Part shown: piece by piece, positions 32,763 through 42,126 of the stretch
How the letters are laid out: each line of letters opens with the position of its first letter
Numbering within the stretch: the first letter of the stretch is position 1
Assembly: GCF_022921095.1 (NCBI RefSeq)
Contig: NZ_CP095053.1
Coordinates: forward strand, 2,088,501-2,152,500
Length of the DNA stretch: 64,000 bases
Direction of reading: 5' to 3'
DNA from: Hymenobacter aerilatus
GTDB taxonomy: Bacteria; Bacteroidota; Bacteroidia; Cytophagales; Hymenobacteraceae
The notes under the pieces: model-generated
Databases searched by the model: none
What the model was told of the DNA's origin: nothing
What the model saw: only the letters and a program-made list of their open reading frames with translations
Translations under genes and position numbers: made by a program

Positions 32763-34202
32763 TCACCGCCTTGCCGCTGGGGTAGGCGTGTTTAGTGTTT
32801 GAGGGATGGTAGGTGCTTGGGGTAGGGTGATGGGCACGGCACGGGGGGCAGGCTGTCGCATGGCGCGCAGCGGGGTACGGCTTAGGATGAGCGTGTCTTG
32901 TTGCAGGCGGGCTTGCAGAAACTGGTAGAGACGTTGGGCTTCAGCGGGGGTAGGCACGGTATCAGGGCGTTGCCAGGCTACGGCCACGGTGAGCAGGGTA
33001 TCGGCGCGGAGGGTGTCAGGGGCAATATCGGTTTGGGGGCGAGCTACGCTTAGGCCCGCCACGCGCGGGAAAGCGGCGCGCACCTCACGCAGCACCTGCG
33101 CCGCCGAGGGTAGCGGGTTGCTGGCCGGGCTGCTAGTGGTGCGGATGGTAGGCGTGCGCGTAAGCTCGGCTTCCAGCTGCATGTTCTGAAACAGATTGCG
33201 GGCAGCTTCCTCGCTTAGCTGTGCTATTTCTTCCTTAGAAATATTCACCCGCGACACCTTTACTTGGTAGTTCTTGAGGTCGCGTTGCTGTAGGCGCTGT
33301 TCCATTTGCGCCACTTGGCGAGGCACCACGTTCAGGCCCGAAAAGTATACCCGCACCAAATTAGTCGAATCGGTGCGCATGATGTCCCAGCGCAGCACTT
33401 CGTTGCCCTGCGCCCGCAATCCCTCTACCACCACCTCTTTCACAATGCGCCGGTCGCGCTCCTCCCGGTACACACTTACCAGAAAGTAAACGCTGGGGGC
33501 CACAATCAGCGCTAGCAGTAGGCCCATAATGATGGTAACGCGGCGCTGCTGACCCTCCTTCACATAGGTGCGTTGCGGGAAGCGCATCACGCGCACAATC
33601 AGGTAGGTAGCTAGACTGATAAACGCCGCGTTAATGCAGTACAAGTACAACGCACCCAGAAAAATCGACCAGTTGAGATGCGCCAGACCAAAGCCGGCGG
33701 TGCACAGCGGAGGCATGAGCGCCGTAGCAATGGCCACGCCCGGAATGGCGTTGGTCTTGTCGCGGCGTGAGTTGGAGATGATGCCGGCCACACCCCCAAA
33801 CAGGGCAATCAGCACGTCGAGCAGGGTAGGGTGCGTGCGCGCCAGCAGCTCGGGTGTGGCTTGCCCCAAGGGTGTAAGGCTGAAATAGAGCAAGCTAGCC
33901 CCCAAGCTAATAGCTGTAGCTACCCCCAGTTGCTGCAGCGCGTGCCGAAACATGGCAGAATCGTTGATGCCCAAACTCATGCCCACCCCTAGAATCGGCC
34001 CCATCAGCGGCGAAATCAACATGGCCCCAATGATAACGGCGGCCGAGTTAGTATCAAGGCCAATGCTGGCTAGCAGCGCCGCGCACAGCAAAATCCAAAG
34101 CACTGAGCCGCGCAGCCCAATGTTGGCTTCGATTGCTTCGATGGTGCTGCCAATGGACGCGCCAGTACGCAGATTTAGTAAATGGAGTAGACGCCGCAGC
34201 AT
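32763..34202 (-). CDS. DUF389 (TIGR00341) multi-pass membrane protein
   Basis: A 479-residue protein. The N-terminal DUF389 membrane domain (about 15-240) has GASIGSTIEAIEANIGLRGSVLW-like start motifs and NSAAVIIGAMLISPLMGPILGVGMSLGIND, the family hallmark, plus VAGIISNSRRDKTNAIPGVAIATALMPPLCTAG. About six to eight helices are predicted. The C-terminal soluble region (about 245-479) has a repeated strand-helix pattern and an Ala/Pro/Thr-rich tail. The family is of unknown function, probably a transporter. It is divergent from trmN6 with a 103-nt gap. Confidence 0.88.
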   Translation of the reverse strand: MLRRLLHLLNLRTGASIGSTIEAIEANIGLRGSVLWILLCAALLASIGLDTNSAAVIIGAMLISPLMGPILGVGMSLGINDSAMFRHALQQLGVATAISLGASLLYFSLTPLGQATPELLARTHPTLLDVLIALFGGVAGIISNSRRDKTNAIPGVAIATALMPPLCTAGFGLAHLNWSIFLGALYLYCINAAFISLATYLIVRVMRFPQRTYVKEGQQRRVTIIMGLLLALIVAPSVYFLVSVYREERDRRIVKEVVVEGLRAQGNEVLRWDIMRTDSTNLVRVYFSGLNVVPRQVAQMEQRLQQRDLKNYQVKVSRVNISKEEIAQLSEEAARNLFQNMQLEAELTRTPTIRTTSSPASNPLPSAAQVLREVRAAFPRVAGLSVARPQTDIAPDTLRADTLLTVAVAWQRPDTVPTPAEAQRLYQFLQARLQQDTLILSRTPLRAMRQPAPRAVPITLPQAPTIPQTLNTPTPAARR

Positions 34203-34272
34203 AAGGGAACTTTGGGTGGGAAAGAGGATGGTAAGACCAGCATACGAAAAGCTCGACAGGAAAGCTGCTCTC

Positions 34273-34280
34273 TATCTTTG
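34273..34280 (+). promoter_or_regulatory. -7 promoter element (TATCTTTG) for trmN6
   Basis: Exact TAnnTTTG match, 26 nt before ATG 34306. It rules out the much longer upstream frame. Confidence 0.7.
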
Positions 34281-34305
34281 CACGTACTTCCAGCGTTCAA
34301 CCCTC

Positions 34306-35028
34306 ATGGCCAACTCCTATTTTCAGTTCAAGCAGTTTCGGGTGGAGCAGGCGCAATGCGCTATGAAAGTGTGCACTGATGCCTGCGTACTGGGCGCCGT
34401 GGCGGCCGTAACTGGCGCCCAGCGCGTGCTGGATATTGGCACCGGCACCGGCCTGCTGGCCCTGATGACTGCCCAGCGCAACCCCTCGGCCACCATTGAA
34501 GCAGTGGAGCTAGACCCCGCCGCAGCTGCTCAGGCCGCCGAGAACTTTGCCACCTCGCCCTGGGCAGAGCGTTTGCGTGCCTACCCTGTTAGCCTAGCCC
34601 GCTTCGCGGCTACCTATCCCACTCCCTACGACCATATTCTGTGCAACCCGCCCTTTTTTCGGGAGTCGCTCCGCTCACCCAATGCGCAGCGTACCACTGC
34701 CCGCCACACCGCCGACGACACGCTTACCTTCACCGAAATCAGTCAATTTGCCGCTGGTTTTCTAACTGAACAGGGTACTCTTACGGTACTCCTGCCGCCA
34801 CCCGAGATGCTATACTTCGAGCAGGCCGCCGCGGCTGTAGGCCTCTACCCTACCACCCGCCTAGCCGTACACCACCGACCCGGCAGCCGGGCGTTGCGCC
34901 ACATCACAGCGTTTGGGCGGCAGCCGCAGCCTGTCATTACACGAGTACTATTGCTGCATGATGCTGATGATACTGTGTATTCGGCGGAGTTCCGGAAGTT
35001 GTTGAGTGACTTTTATCTGCATTTATAG
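34306..35028 (+). CDS. trmN6: tRNA1(Val) (adenine37-N6)-methyltransferase
   Basis: A 240-residue class I SAM methyltransferase (YfiC/TrmN6). SAM motif I is LDIGTGTGLLALM (about residues 44-56), and the N6-adenine motif IV is CNPPFF (about 115-120). MKVCTDACVLGA near the N-terminus is typical of TrmN6. It modifies A37 of tRNA-Val in the cytoplasm. The start at 34306 (MANSYFQFKQF) is set by the family N-terminus and the promoter just upstream. It is convergent with, and almost touching, the ABC ATPase gene, with only 2 nt between stops. Confidence 0.9.
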   Translation: MANSYFQFKQFRVEQAQCAMKVCTDACVLGAVAAVTGAQRVLDIGTGTGLLALMTAQRNPSATIEAVELDPAAAAQAAENFATSPWAERLRAYPVSLARFAATYPTPYDHILCNPPFFRESLRSPNAQRTTARHTADDTLTFTEISQFAAGFLTEQGTLTVLLPPPEMLYFEQAAAAVGLYPTTRLAVHHRPGSRALRHITAFGRQPQPVITRVLLLHDADDTVYSAEFRKLLSDFYLHL

Positions 35029-35030
35029 CC

Positions 35031-35723
35031 CTATACCAACTGCCGGAGCCGCGCGAGCTTTTCTTGGTAAAATTCGTCGAGCAAATCAGTGCTTACCTGG
35101 TCGAACTCGGGGCGGGTGTAGTGGCGGCGCACGGTGCCAGCGGCCAGGATGGTTAGCTCATTGCAGATTTCAGTGAGCGTGCCCAGTAGGTGTGACGTCA
35201 GCAGAATACCGGTGCCGCGCGCCCGCAGCCGCAACAGTATCTCCTTCACCAGCAAGTTAGTACCCAGGTCAAGGCCGTTGAATGGTTCGTCGAGAATAAG
35301 ATAGCGAAAGTCCTGCACCAGCACCGCCAGTAGGGCCAGCTTCTTTTTCATACCGGCAGAGTAGTCTTCGGCATAGGCATCAAGCGGTAGTTCCAGCAAC
35401 GCATTCCATTCCGTGAAATCCGGCACAGCCCGGCCACGCGCCTGCAAGCAAAAGGTGAGGTACTCGCGACCGGTGAGGCGCGGGTAGAAGTAGGGCTCGT
35501 AGGGTAGCAGACCCGTATGCTGGCGCAGGCTGAGGCCAGTGGTTTCGCGCACGGTGCCGCGGTAATCGGCAATCAGCCCGTAGATGCAGTTCAACAGCGT
35601 GGTTTTGCCGGCCCCATTCACCCCTACCAACCCATGGATGGTACCAGGGCGCAGGTCGAGGCTGACGTGGTGCAGCACGGGCTGCGCGTCGTAAGCTTTA
35701 TATAAGTCGCGAACTTCAATCAT
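35031..35723 (-). CDS. ABC transporter ATP-binding protein (ABC-2 type)
   Basis: A 230-residue ATPase. Walker A GVNGAGKTT (about 34-42), the Q-loop region near LLPYEPYFYPRLTGRE, the signature YSAGMKKKLALLAVL, Walker B YLILDEPFNGLD and the H-loop His in LTSHLLGTL are all present. The overall style (MIEVRDLYKAYDAQPVLHHV) is that of ABC-2 type exporters. It overlaps the downstream end of the membrane-protein gene by 8 nt, so the pair is translationally linked. Substrate unknown. Confidence 0.95.
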   Translation of the reverse strand: MIEVRDLYKAYDAQPVLHHVSLDLRPGTIHGLVGVNGAGKTTLLNCIYGLIADYRGTVRETTGLSLRQHTGLLPYEPYFYPRLTGREYLTFCLQARGRAVPDFTEWNALLELPLDAYAEDYSAGMKKKLALLAVLVQDFRYLILDEPFNGLDLGTNLLVKEILLRLRARGTGILLTSHLLGTLTEICNELTILAAGTVRRHYTRPEFDQVSTDLLDEFYQEKLARLRQLV

Positions 35724-36660
35724 AGCGAAAAGCGGCCAACCGCCGTCGGCTTTTGTTCAGTAAAACAGGAAATGCCGCTACGAACAACGCCCCGTACACG
35801 GTATTCAACACAATCAGCAAGCCCAACACTACGACGCCCATTTGGATGGTGCGGCTTAAAAAATCATTGGGGTAGAAAGCGTATTTGGCAAGCAACGCGT
35901 TTCCCAACACGGTGAGGCTCCACAATAGCATTCCCAAAGCGCCTACCCAGGTAGCAGGTCCTGCCGCCATAACCGTTAGGAAAGGAGCCGCCGTGAGCAA
36001 GTAGTAAGCCCACAGCAGCCACAAGCGTCGTCTGAGAAAAGCACCTACCCCGCGGGCAACCAGTAGCACCATGGTAGATGGCTCGGCCGTGCCATAGCAA
36101 CTTAGCACCCAGAACAGCCACAGCACCGCGGCACCGGCTGCTACAATAGGTTGCTGATGTTGCCACACAGCCACGCTCAGCAGCCCCAGCCACACTACCG
36201 TGCCGCCTCCTTGTCGCCAGCCTCCTACCCACTCAAAAGCCTCAGCCCGAAACAGACTACTTCTACCCCGTTTACGCACCCGCACGGCCGGAATCGGCAG
36301 CCACGGCACCGCAGCAGCAGCTAGCCCCACCAGTACAGCGGCGCCTACCCTGCCATGCGCCAGCAGCACTACCGCGGCCGGGCTCAGCAGCAGCGCATAC
36401 TCCGCGGCCAGCCACTGCCGAAACGTGGGGGCCACCGCTTGCAAGAAATGCAGGTCGTTTCGTTGCCAATGCGCACTGAGGCACAACCACATACCCATTA
36501 TCGGCACTACCCACTGTCCTACTGTATGGTGCGCTGCCATAAGCAGGGCTTTGCTAGTCACCGCCAGTAGCATCGCCCCCAGCAGTAGTATTCGCCACCA
36601 GCCTAGCTCTAGCAGGTGGCGCCTCAACACCCGCAGGCGCAGACGGAGATATGCTTGCAT
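35716..36660 (-). CDS. Multi-pass membrane protein, probable ABC-2 permease partner
   Basis: A 314-residue protein with about eight to ten predicted helices (for example WRILLLGAMLLAVTSKALLMA, LLLSPAAVVLLAHGRVGAAVLVG-like, and MGVVVLGLLIVLNTVYGALFVAA near the C-terminus). It ends in a basic tail (NKSRRRLAAFRYD). No domain was recognised, but the 8-nt overlap with the ATPase and the shared strand argue that it is the permease of a two-gene ABC exporter. It is shorter than classical ABC-2 permeases when counted per half-transporter plus extra helices. The call is inferred from context. Confidence 0.8.
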   Translation of the reverse strand: MQAYLRLRLRVLRRHLLELGWWRILLLGAMLLAVTSKALLMAAHHTVGQWVVPIMGMWLCLSAHWQRNDLHFLQAVAPTFRQWLAAEYALLLSPAAVVLLAHGRVGAAVLVGLAAAAVPWLPIPAVRVRKRGRSSLFRAEAFEWVGGWRQGGGTVVWLGLLSVAVWQHQQPIVAAGAAVLWLFWVLSCYGTAEPSTMVLLVARGVGAFLRRRLWLLWAYYLLTAAPFLTVMAAGPATWVGALGMLLWSLTVLGNALLAKYAFYPNDFLSRTIQMGVVVLGLLIVLNTVYGALFVAAFPVLLNKSRRRLAAFRYD

Positions 36661-36811
36661 AACGCTTACAACGGCCGATTGCAGCTTCTATATATACAAT
36701 AGATTCTATTTAATGTGTAGTAAAGGAGTGGCTGTTTGCGGCTTCAAGGTCGCAGTTGTCAGCCAAGTAGCGCTGATGGGCTGATGTGCGGTGATGCGTG
36801 CAAAACAATTA

Positions 36812-38182
36812 TTAACCGGCCGTCAGGCGTCTTTCTACGCCTTCCAGAAAGCTAATTTCATATGCTGCCGCCAGCTCGTGCAAAATAGGCTCGTAGATAT
36901 CGGCCTGTGTAGGAATCACGATACCATATGCGGCAACGTGCCCGGTGGCCAGCCGGCGCACGGCCATACCTAGTGGCAGCCCTACCGTCTTGGCCATGGC
37001 GGTGTGCGTGGCATCATCGCCTAGCACTACTAGCGAGGCAGTGTTACTGTATACCACTCCCGCTATTTCATATTCAAACTGATGCTGCATCACCACCATG
37101 TCGCGGTCGTGTGGCTGGAGCGCCCATTTTTGCAGTAGTAAGTGCTCCAAAAGTTGGGCCGGCGTGGCGTTGGCGAGACCTACCGGCTCGGGCGAGAAGA
37201 TGCCCAGCCACGTTAGCAGTTGCATTTCGGGGCTATTGGGTGCGAACTGTAGGTAGGTAGCGGCCTGGTCAGCTACCGACTCGTGGGGGGTAGGCAGGGC
37301 GTGCAAGCAGCCCGCCACCACCTCGCTCCACGGCAGGGTGGCAGCGTTGCCCAGGCGTACCGAGTCGTCGGTGAGGCCCAGCTGCACCAGCGCGTGCCAG
37401 GCAGCGCAGTAGCCGGGGCGACGCAGGGTGCCGCGCAGCATAGTCGGAATATCGGTGAGGCCATAGAGGGGACGGTAGCTGAGCGAGTCGCGGTTGGGGT
37501 AGCCCTCGAAGTCGCCGTAGCCAGGCACACTAATAGGCTCCGTGCGGGCAAACAGCTGATGGTAGGGCACCAGCCGCAGGCGGCCATTTTCGATGTACTG
37601 CGCCGTGCTCTGGCCGGCCAGCACCACGTTGCGCGGATTCCAGGTGAACTTGTAGCGCCACGGGTTGTCGTCCTCTGAATCGGGTGCCAGCAGGCCGCCG
37701 CAGTAGGATTTGAAGCTGGTGAGCCATCCGCCCCGCGCCCGAATGGCATGGATGGCCCGCATGGCCGACATATGGTCCAGGCCGGGGTCGAGGCCGCACT
37801 CCATGAGCAGCGTGACACCCGCGGCACGGGCCTCGGCGTCCAACGCACGCAGTTCAGGCGTGGCATAGCTGGCCGTGGCTAGGTGACGACGGTGGCGCAA
37901 GCACACCCGTGCCACCGCTGGGTGCAGAAACGCGGGCAGCATCGAAATGACTACGTGGTGCTCCTGTACCAGCTCATCGAGGTGGGTAGCATCGTCGGTG
38001 GAGAAGGGCACGGCGCGGGCGTAGGCGGCGTGCGCGACCAGCACAGGTACTAAGGGCGTAGGGTCGAGGTCGGCAATGGTGAGCTGCCAGTTTTCCTGGG
38101 GTGCGTGGCGCAGCAGATAGGCAATGAGCGCGGAAGCCGAGCGGCCGGCGCCAAGCAGCAACAGGCGAGTGGGGTAGGTCAT
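36812..38182 (-). CDS. Saccharopine dehydrogenase-like oxidoreductase
   Basis: A 456-residue protein from ATG 38182 (MTYPTRLLLLGAGRSASALIAYLL). The Rossmann NAD(P) motif LLLGAGRSASALI sits at 7-19, followed by ADLDPTPLVPV. The catalytic region has STDDATHLDELVQEHHVVISMLPAFLHP and ECGLDPGLDHMSAM, the latter a hallmark of the saccharopine dehydrogenase family. A C-terminal domain follows. Members act in lysine metabolism or in related amino-acid oxidation. In Bacteroidota the physiological substrate is often not lysine, so the name is used in the family sense. The longer frame to 38260 was rejected because the promoter lies inside it. Confidence 0.87.
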   Translation of the reverse strand: MTYPTRLLLLGAGRSASALIAYLLRHAPQENWQLTIADLDPTPLVPVLVAHAAYARAVPFSTDDATHLDELVQEHHVVISMLPAFLHPAVARVCLRHRRHLATASYATPELRALDAEARAAGVTLLMECGLDPGLDHMSAMRAIHAIRARGGWLTSFKSYCGGLLAPDSEDDNPWRYKFTWNPRNVVLAGQSTAQYIENGRLRLVPYHQLFARTEPISVPGYGDFEGYPNRDSLSYRPLYGLTDIPTMLRGTLRRPGYCAAWHALVQLGLTDDSVRLGNAATLPWSEVVAGCLHALPTPHESVADQAATYLQFAPNSPEMQLLTWLGIFSPEPVGLANATPAQLLEHLLLQKWALQPHDRDMVVMQHQFEYEIAGVVYSNTASLVVLGDDATHTAMAKTVGLPLGMAVRRLATGHVAAYGIVIPTQADIYEPILHELAAAYEISFLEGVERRLTAG

Positions 38183-38205
38183 GGCGGAAGGTTCGGGTGT
38201 ACTGT

Positions 38206-38213
38206 CAAAGCTA
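38206..38213 (-). promoter_or_regulatory. -7 promoter element (TAGCTTTG) for the saccharopine dehydrogenase-like gene
   Basis: CAAAGCTA on the + strand, exact TAnnTTTG on the - strand, 24 nt upstream of the start at 38182. Confidence 0.6.
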
Positions 38214-38387
38214 ATAACTCCGGGAATTTCCGTCGGCTGGCCCGATAGGCGGTCTGCCATTCGCCCTACCCCTAGCGCAGTTCAGCCGGTTGCGTTACCG
38301 TTCGCTGAAAAACAGTTCTTCCTGGCCAAAAGGCCTGCTAGGTTTGAGACATCAATCGCACCACAAGACTCCTCTACCCCTACCACA

Positions 38388-39332
38388 ATGAACCTGATTG
38401 CTCGCCTCCGCCCCTTCTGCGCTGCCCTACTCACCAGCGCCACACTCCTCGCCGCCGCACCCACCTCTACTGCCTCGGTCCCTACCCTTCTAGCAGCCGA
38501 TAGCCCAGCCGCCACGCACCCCAACTTCACGGTGCGCGTGGTGGGCAAAGGTCAGCCCATGCTCCTGATTCCTGGCCTGACCTGCCCCGGCGCGGTGTGG
38601 GACGAAACCGTGGCCCACTATCAGAAACAGTATCAGTGTCATATCATTTCCGTCAATGGATTTGGTGGCACCGCCGCCCCAGCAAGCACCGAGCACCTGC
38701 TCCAAAACGTGCGCGACCAACTCCTGACCTACGTCAAAACGCAGCGCCTCCACAAGCCGGTAGTAGTGGGGCACAGCCTAGGCGGTTTCTTGGCGCTCTG
38801 GATGAGCGCCACCCAGCCCGACGCCATGGGGCCGCTGGTGATTGTAGACTCCCTACCCTTTCTCTCGGCCGTGCAGAACCCTATGCTCACCGCCGAAGCC
38901 GCCAAACCCATGGCCGAAGGCGTGCGGCAGCAAGTGAGCCGTGGCAAAATGGACGCCGCCACTGCCCGCCAGATGTCGGCTAGCCTCATGACCGACACGG
39001 CCCGCATCCGGCAGGCCACGCGCTGGAGCGTAGCTTCTGATCCGGCTACCGTCGGCCAGGCCATGTACGACATGTATACTACCGACCTGCGCCCCGATGT
39101 GGCCCGCATTCAGCAGCCGGTGCTGGTGCTGGGCGCCTGGGCCGCCTACAAGGCCTACGGCTCTACCAAAGAAAGCACCCGCGCCATTTTTGAGCAGCAG
39201 TATGCTAAGCTGCCTCAGCACCAGATTGAAATGTCGGAGGCCGGCAAGCACTTTCTGATGTGGGACGACACGCAGTGGTTTCTGGCACAATCGGATGCTT
39301 TTCTGAAGCAACACGCCGTGGCCCGCAAGTAA
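38388..39332 (+). CDS. Secreted alpha/beta hydrolase
   Basis: A 314-residue protein from ATG 38388. The signal peptide is MNLIARLRPFCAALLTSATL (about 1-27, ending near TASV). The hydrolase fold has the oxyanion-hole region LLIPGLTCPGAVWDE, the nucleophile elbow GHSLGG (S130), and a C-terminal His in SEAGKHFLMWDD. It belongs to the broad lipase/esterase/haloalkane-like group; substrate unknown. The frame extends upstream to 38181 and overlaps the divergent gene, which I reject. It is followed by a short family B palindrome that may terminate it. Confidence 0.88.
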   Translation: MNLIARLRPFCAALLTSATLLAAAPTSTASVPTLLAADSPAATHPNFTVRVVGKGQPMLLIPGLTCPGAVWDETVAHYQKQYQCHIISVNGFGGTAAPASTEHLLQNVRDQLLTYVKTQRLHKPVVVGHSLGGFLALWMSATQPDAMGPLVIVDSLPFLSAVQNPMLTAEAAKPMAEGVRQQVSRGKMDAATARQMSASLMTDTARIRQATRWSVASDPATVGQAMYDMYTTDLRPDVARIQQPVLVLGAWAAYKAYGSTKESTRAIFEQQYAKLPQHQIEMSEAGKHFLMWDDTQWFLAQSDAFLKQHAVARK

Positions 39333-39333
39333 A

Positions 39334-39396
39334 AGGCCGTCATGCTGAGCTTGTCGAAGCATCTCTACCGCTTCGACAAGCTCAGCATGACGGCCT
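39334..39396. repeat. Dispersed palindrome, family B, short form
   Basis: 27-bp perfect arms (39334-39360 and 39370-39396) around a 9-nt loop ATCTCTACC. The core words GTCATGCTGAGC and GAAGC differ from family A; the flanking AGGCC/GGCCT also pair. Confidence 0.92.
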
Positions 39397-39456
39397 AATT
39401 TGCCTGGCTCCCCCTCTCCTTTTTTGGAGAGGGGTGAGGCGACCCGTTGCTACTCT

Positions 39457-40260
39457 CTAAAAATCAGAGTAGGCTACTGGGTGCAGAAACTGGATGTCGA
39501 TGTGCGACACGTTGTTTTGGTACTCCGGCAGGGCGGAAAGCTTTTTCCAGTCAGCCGACTCGCCGAACTGTTTCCAGTGCGCGTCGCGGGCAGCTTTATT
39601 GTCGAAGGTGGTCATGTACATCAGGTTGGGCATGTGGCCGCCCGCCAGCACCCGGCCATAGAACACGGCATTGAAGCCCAAGCGCTTGAATATCCCTACT
39701 TCGTCGCCCTGCACAAACATCTGCACCTTGTTGAGGTGCTGGGCCTGAGTGGCGCTTTCGTAGCTACGCAGCTCGTAGATACGCTCCGGCCGCGAGCCAG
39801 TGAGGGGCGGCGTCTGGAGCTTGAGCGGATCGGCAAACGACTCCAGCAAAATGGTTTCCAGGCGCGTGTAGGGTGCTTGATTGTGGGCCGCCTGCCAGTA
39901 TTGTTGACCAGCAGCGCCGTACACCGTTGGCTTCTCCAACTGCGTCGTCAGGCGCTGCCACTGTTGCAACGACTGGCAGGGCACCAGCACCAGCAGGCGC
40001 CGGTCAGCAGTAGTGTCGTTGCCAACGGGCTCAAACACACCGACCTTCGGCACACCCAGCCGGTGCAGCGCTGGCAGGTAGGCATCGCGTAGAAAGGCCT
40101 CTACCTGCTGCTGTTGCTGTTGGTCGCGCAGGTGATACACTTGCAGCTGATACAGCTCGCGGCCCGCGGCGTGCGTGGCGGCCGCGCTCAGCAGCATACC
40201 AGCCAGCAGCAGAAACCGCTGTACTATGGAAGAGAATTGTGGAGGGAAGAAGAGTTTCAT
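39457..40260 (-). CDS. NIPSNAP-family exported protein
   Basis: A 267-residue protein with a signal peptide (about 1-32, ending near THAAG). Two tandem NIPSNAP (dimeric alpha-beta barrel) domains follow: the first at about 34-130 (LYQLQVYHLRDQQQQQQVEAFL), the second at about 155-262 (IYELRSYESATQAQHLNKVQMF with MPNLMYMTTFDNKAARDAHW). NIPSNAP domains form ABM-like barrels, and their role here is unknown. It is monocistronic, between a hydrolase and the two-component operon. Confidence 0.88.
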   Translation of the reverse strand: MKLFFPPQFSSIVQRFLLLAGMLLSAAATHAAGRELYQLQVYHLRDQQQQQQVEAFLRDAYLPALHRLGVPKVGVFEPVGNDTTADRRLLVLVPCQSLQQWQRLTTQLEKPTVYGAAGQQYWQAAHNQAPYTRLETILLESFADPLKLQTPPLTGSRPERIYELRSYESATQAQHLNKVQMFVQGDEVGIFKRLGFNAVFYGRVLAGGHMPNLMYMTTFDNKAARDAHWKQFGESADWKKLSALPEYQNNVSHIDIQFLHPVAYSDF

Positions 40261-40365
40261 GGATACAGTACAGGGTGGATGAATGACCTAAACATACCGC
40301 AAATTCAGCAACGGCTAGCAACGAGCAACGGTGCTTTCTCCTAATCTTACACAACGTTTTTTGCC

Positions 40366-40950
40366 ATGACCGCTTCAACCTCGTCCTTAGCGCAACAACG
40401 TACACAGTTTGCTAGTCGGCGCCTGCTAGCCATGCCCCTGGCGGGTACCCTGGCCTGGGCCGTGGTAGGCGTGGCCGGCCTCACTCTGTCGTCACCTTTG
40501 CAATTAGTCTGGACATTGTATTTGAGCACCGGTAGCATTGTGTATTTAGGCATGTTTTTCTCACGATTTACGGGCGAGCATTTCTTGGACCGTACCAAGC
40601 CCAAAAACGAATTTGACACCCTATTTTTCAGCACAGTGGCTATGTCACTGCTAGTGTACGCTCTTGCTATTCCTTTCGCGCTGACTGATTACACTTCTTT
40701 GCCCCTCACCGTAGGCGTCCTCACGGGGCTAATGTGGCTGCCCCTGTCCTGGATTATCCGGCACTGGGTAGGCGTGTTTCATGCTGTGGCGCGCACGGTG
40801 CTGGTGCTGGCGGCTTGGTATGCATTTCCGGCCCAGCGGTTTGTCATTATTCCGTTTCTCATCGTGGGGCTGTATGTTGCAACCATCCTTATACTAGAGT
40901 ACCGCTGGCGTGCCGTACGGCAACAAAGCGCGGATAGCGAGCTTGCCTAG
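40366..40950 (+). CDS. Five-helix membrane protein upstream of LytS/LytTR
   Basis: A 194-residue protein with about five predicted helices (for example LLAMPLAGTLAWAVVGVAGL, LVWTLYLSTGSIVYLGMFF, VAMSLLVYALAIPFAL, LTGLMWLPLSWIIRHW and FVIIPFLIVGLYVATILIL). A short polar loop (RFTGEHFLDRTKPKNEFD) lies between helices 2 and 3. No domain was named with confidence. It is 34 nt upstream of the sensor kinase gene on the same strand, so it may be a sensor partner or a target of the two-component pair. Confidence 0.78.
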   Translation: MTASTSSLAQQRTQFASRRLLAMPLAGTLAWAVVGVAGLTLSSPLQLVWTLYLSTGSIVYLGMFFSRFTGEHFLDRTKPKNEFDTLFFSTVAMSLLVYALAIPFALTDYTSLPLTVGVLTGLMWLPLSWIIRHWVGVFHAVARTVLVLAAWYAFPAQRFVIIPFLIVGLYVATILILEYRWRAVRQQSADSELA

Positions 40951-40984
40951 CCTAAGTAGATTCTACCCATCCTTGCGTTACACT

Positions 40985-42112
40985 ATGTCTGATTCCGCTA
41001 TATCTAGTCGTCGCCAGCGCTGGTATTGGGGCTTGCAACTCACTGGCTGGGTGCTCTACGCCAGCATGGGTCTGCTAATGATCCACTTATTTGCCGCGAA
41101 GGTTGCCATTACGGGCCATCTGTTGGCTATCCAGGCAGCCATGGCAGTAGTGCTGTTGCTCACCAGCCACGCGTTGCGCACCTGGCTACAGTGGCGCCAT
41201 TGGAAACAACTGCCTGCCCTGGCCTTGCTGTGGCGCCTGGTCCTGGCCAACGGGGTAGCAGCCGTGCTCAGCCAGTTGGTGTTGGGCGTCATCATTGCTT
41301 TTCTGATTCGGCCGCCCGCCAGCATGGGGGGCTTAGCGGGCGGCCCGCAACTGGTGGGCTACATCCTGCAAACCTACTTCGTACTCTGGCTCTGGACAGC
41401 CTGCTACTTTGGTCTTCACTACCTCGACCGTTACAAGCAGGCCGAGGTAGACAAATGGAAGCTGCACGCGGCCGTTCGGGAAGCGGAAATGAGCACTCTG
41501 AAAGCCCAGATCAACCCGCATTTTCTATTCAATGGCCTCAACAACATCCGGGCGTTGGTGATGGAAGACCCCGCCCGTGCCCGCGCCATGATGACGCACC
41601 TCTCCGATTTGCTCCGCTATTCCATCCAGCTCAACGGCACCGAGCAAGTGCCGCTGGCCCGCGAGCTGGAAATTGTGGAGCATTACCTGCAACTGGAAGC
41701 CATGCAGCTGGAAGAGCGCCTGAGCTATACCCTCGACATCGACCCCGCTACCCTGGCCGTACCCGTACCGCCCATGACGTTGCAGCTGCTGGTGGAAAAT
41801 GCCATTAAGCACGGCATTGCGCCCCGGCCCGAGGGCGGCAGCATTACCGTTTCGGCCCAGCTGGCTGCTGCGGGCACACAGTTGCATATGCTAGTACGTA
41901 ATACAGGCTGCTACCATCCGCCCGCGCCCGACCATACGGGCATTGGCCTGCGCAATGCCCGCGAGCGGCTCGCCCTGCTCTTTGGCCCCACCGCTACCCT
42001 CACGCTCGCCAACGACCCAAACGCACCCAGCCAGGTACTGGCCCACGTGCAGCTACCTGTAGCCGCCGCCCTACCCTTCCACTCCACGCCAGCTGCGGCA
42101 GTTAGTGTATAG
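40985..42112 (+). CDS. LytS-type sensor histidine kinase
   Basis: A 375-residue membrane kinase from ATG 40985. Four predicted helices (about 13-150) precede the His_kinase domain, whose phosphoacceptor is H179 in KAQINPHFLFNGLNNIR. The HATPase_c domain has LQLLVENAIKHGI (N-box) and HTGIGLRNARERLALLFG (G-box). It phosphorylates a LytTR response regulator, encoded 14 nt downstream. The signal is unknown. The membrane domain is not the classic 5TM-5TMR_LYT, so the sensory input may be via the helices alone or via the preceding membrane protein. Confidence 0.93.
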   Translation: MSDSAISSRRQRWYWGLQLTGWVLYASMGLLMIHLFAAKVAITGHLLAIQAAMAVVLLLTSHALRTWLQWRHWKQLPALALLWRLVLANGVAAVLSQLVLGVIIAFLIRPPASMGGLAGGPQLVGYILQTYFVLWLWTACYFGLHYLDRYKQAEVDKWKLHAAVREAEMSTLKAQINPHFLFNGLNNIRALVMEDPARARAMMTHLSDLLRYSIQLNGTEQVPLARELEIVEHYLQLEAMQLEERLSYTLDIDPATLAVPVPPMTLQLLVENAIKHGIAPRPEGGSITVSAQLAAAGTQLHMLVRNTGCYHPPAPDHTGIGLRNARERLALLFGPTATLTLANDPNAPSQVLAHVQLPVAAALPFHSTPAAAVSV

Positions 42113-42126
42113 CTAGTTTTTGCGTT

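Noticed and set aside
33952-34305. In-frame N-terminal extension of trmN6
   Set aside because: It runs opposite the DUF389 gene, and a consensus promoter at 34273 lies inside it.
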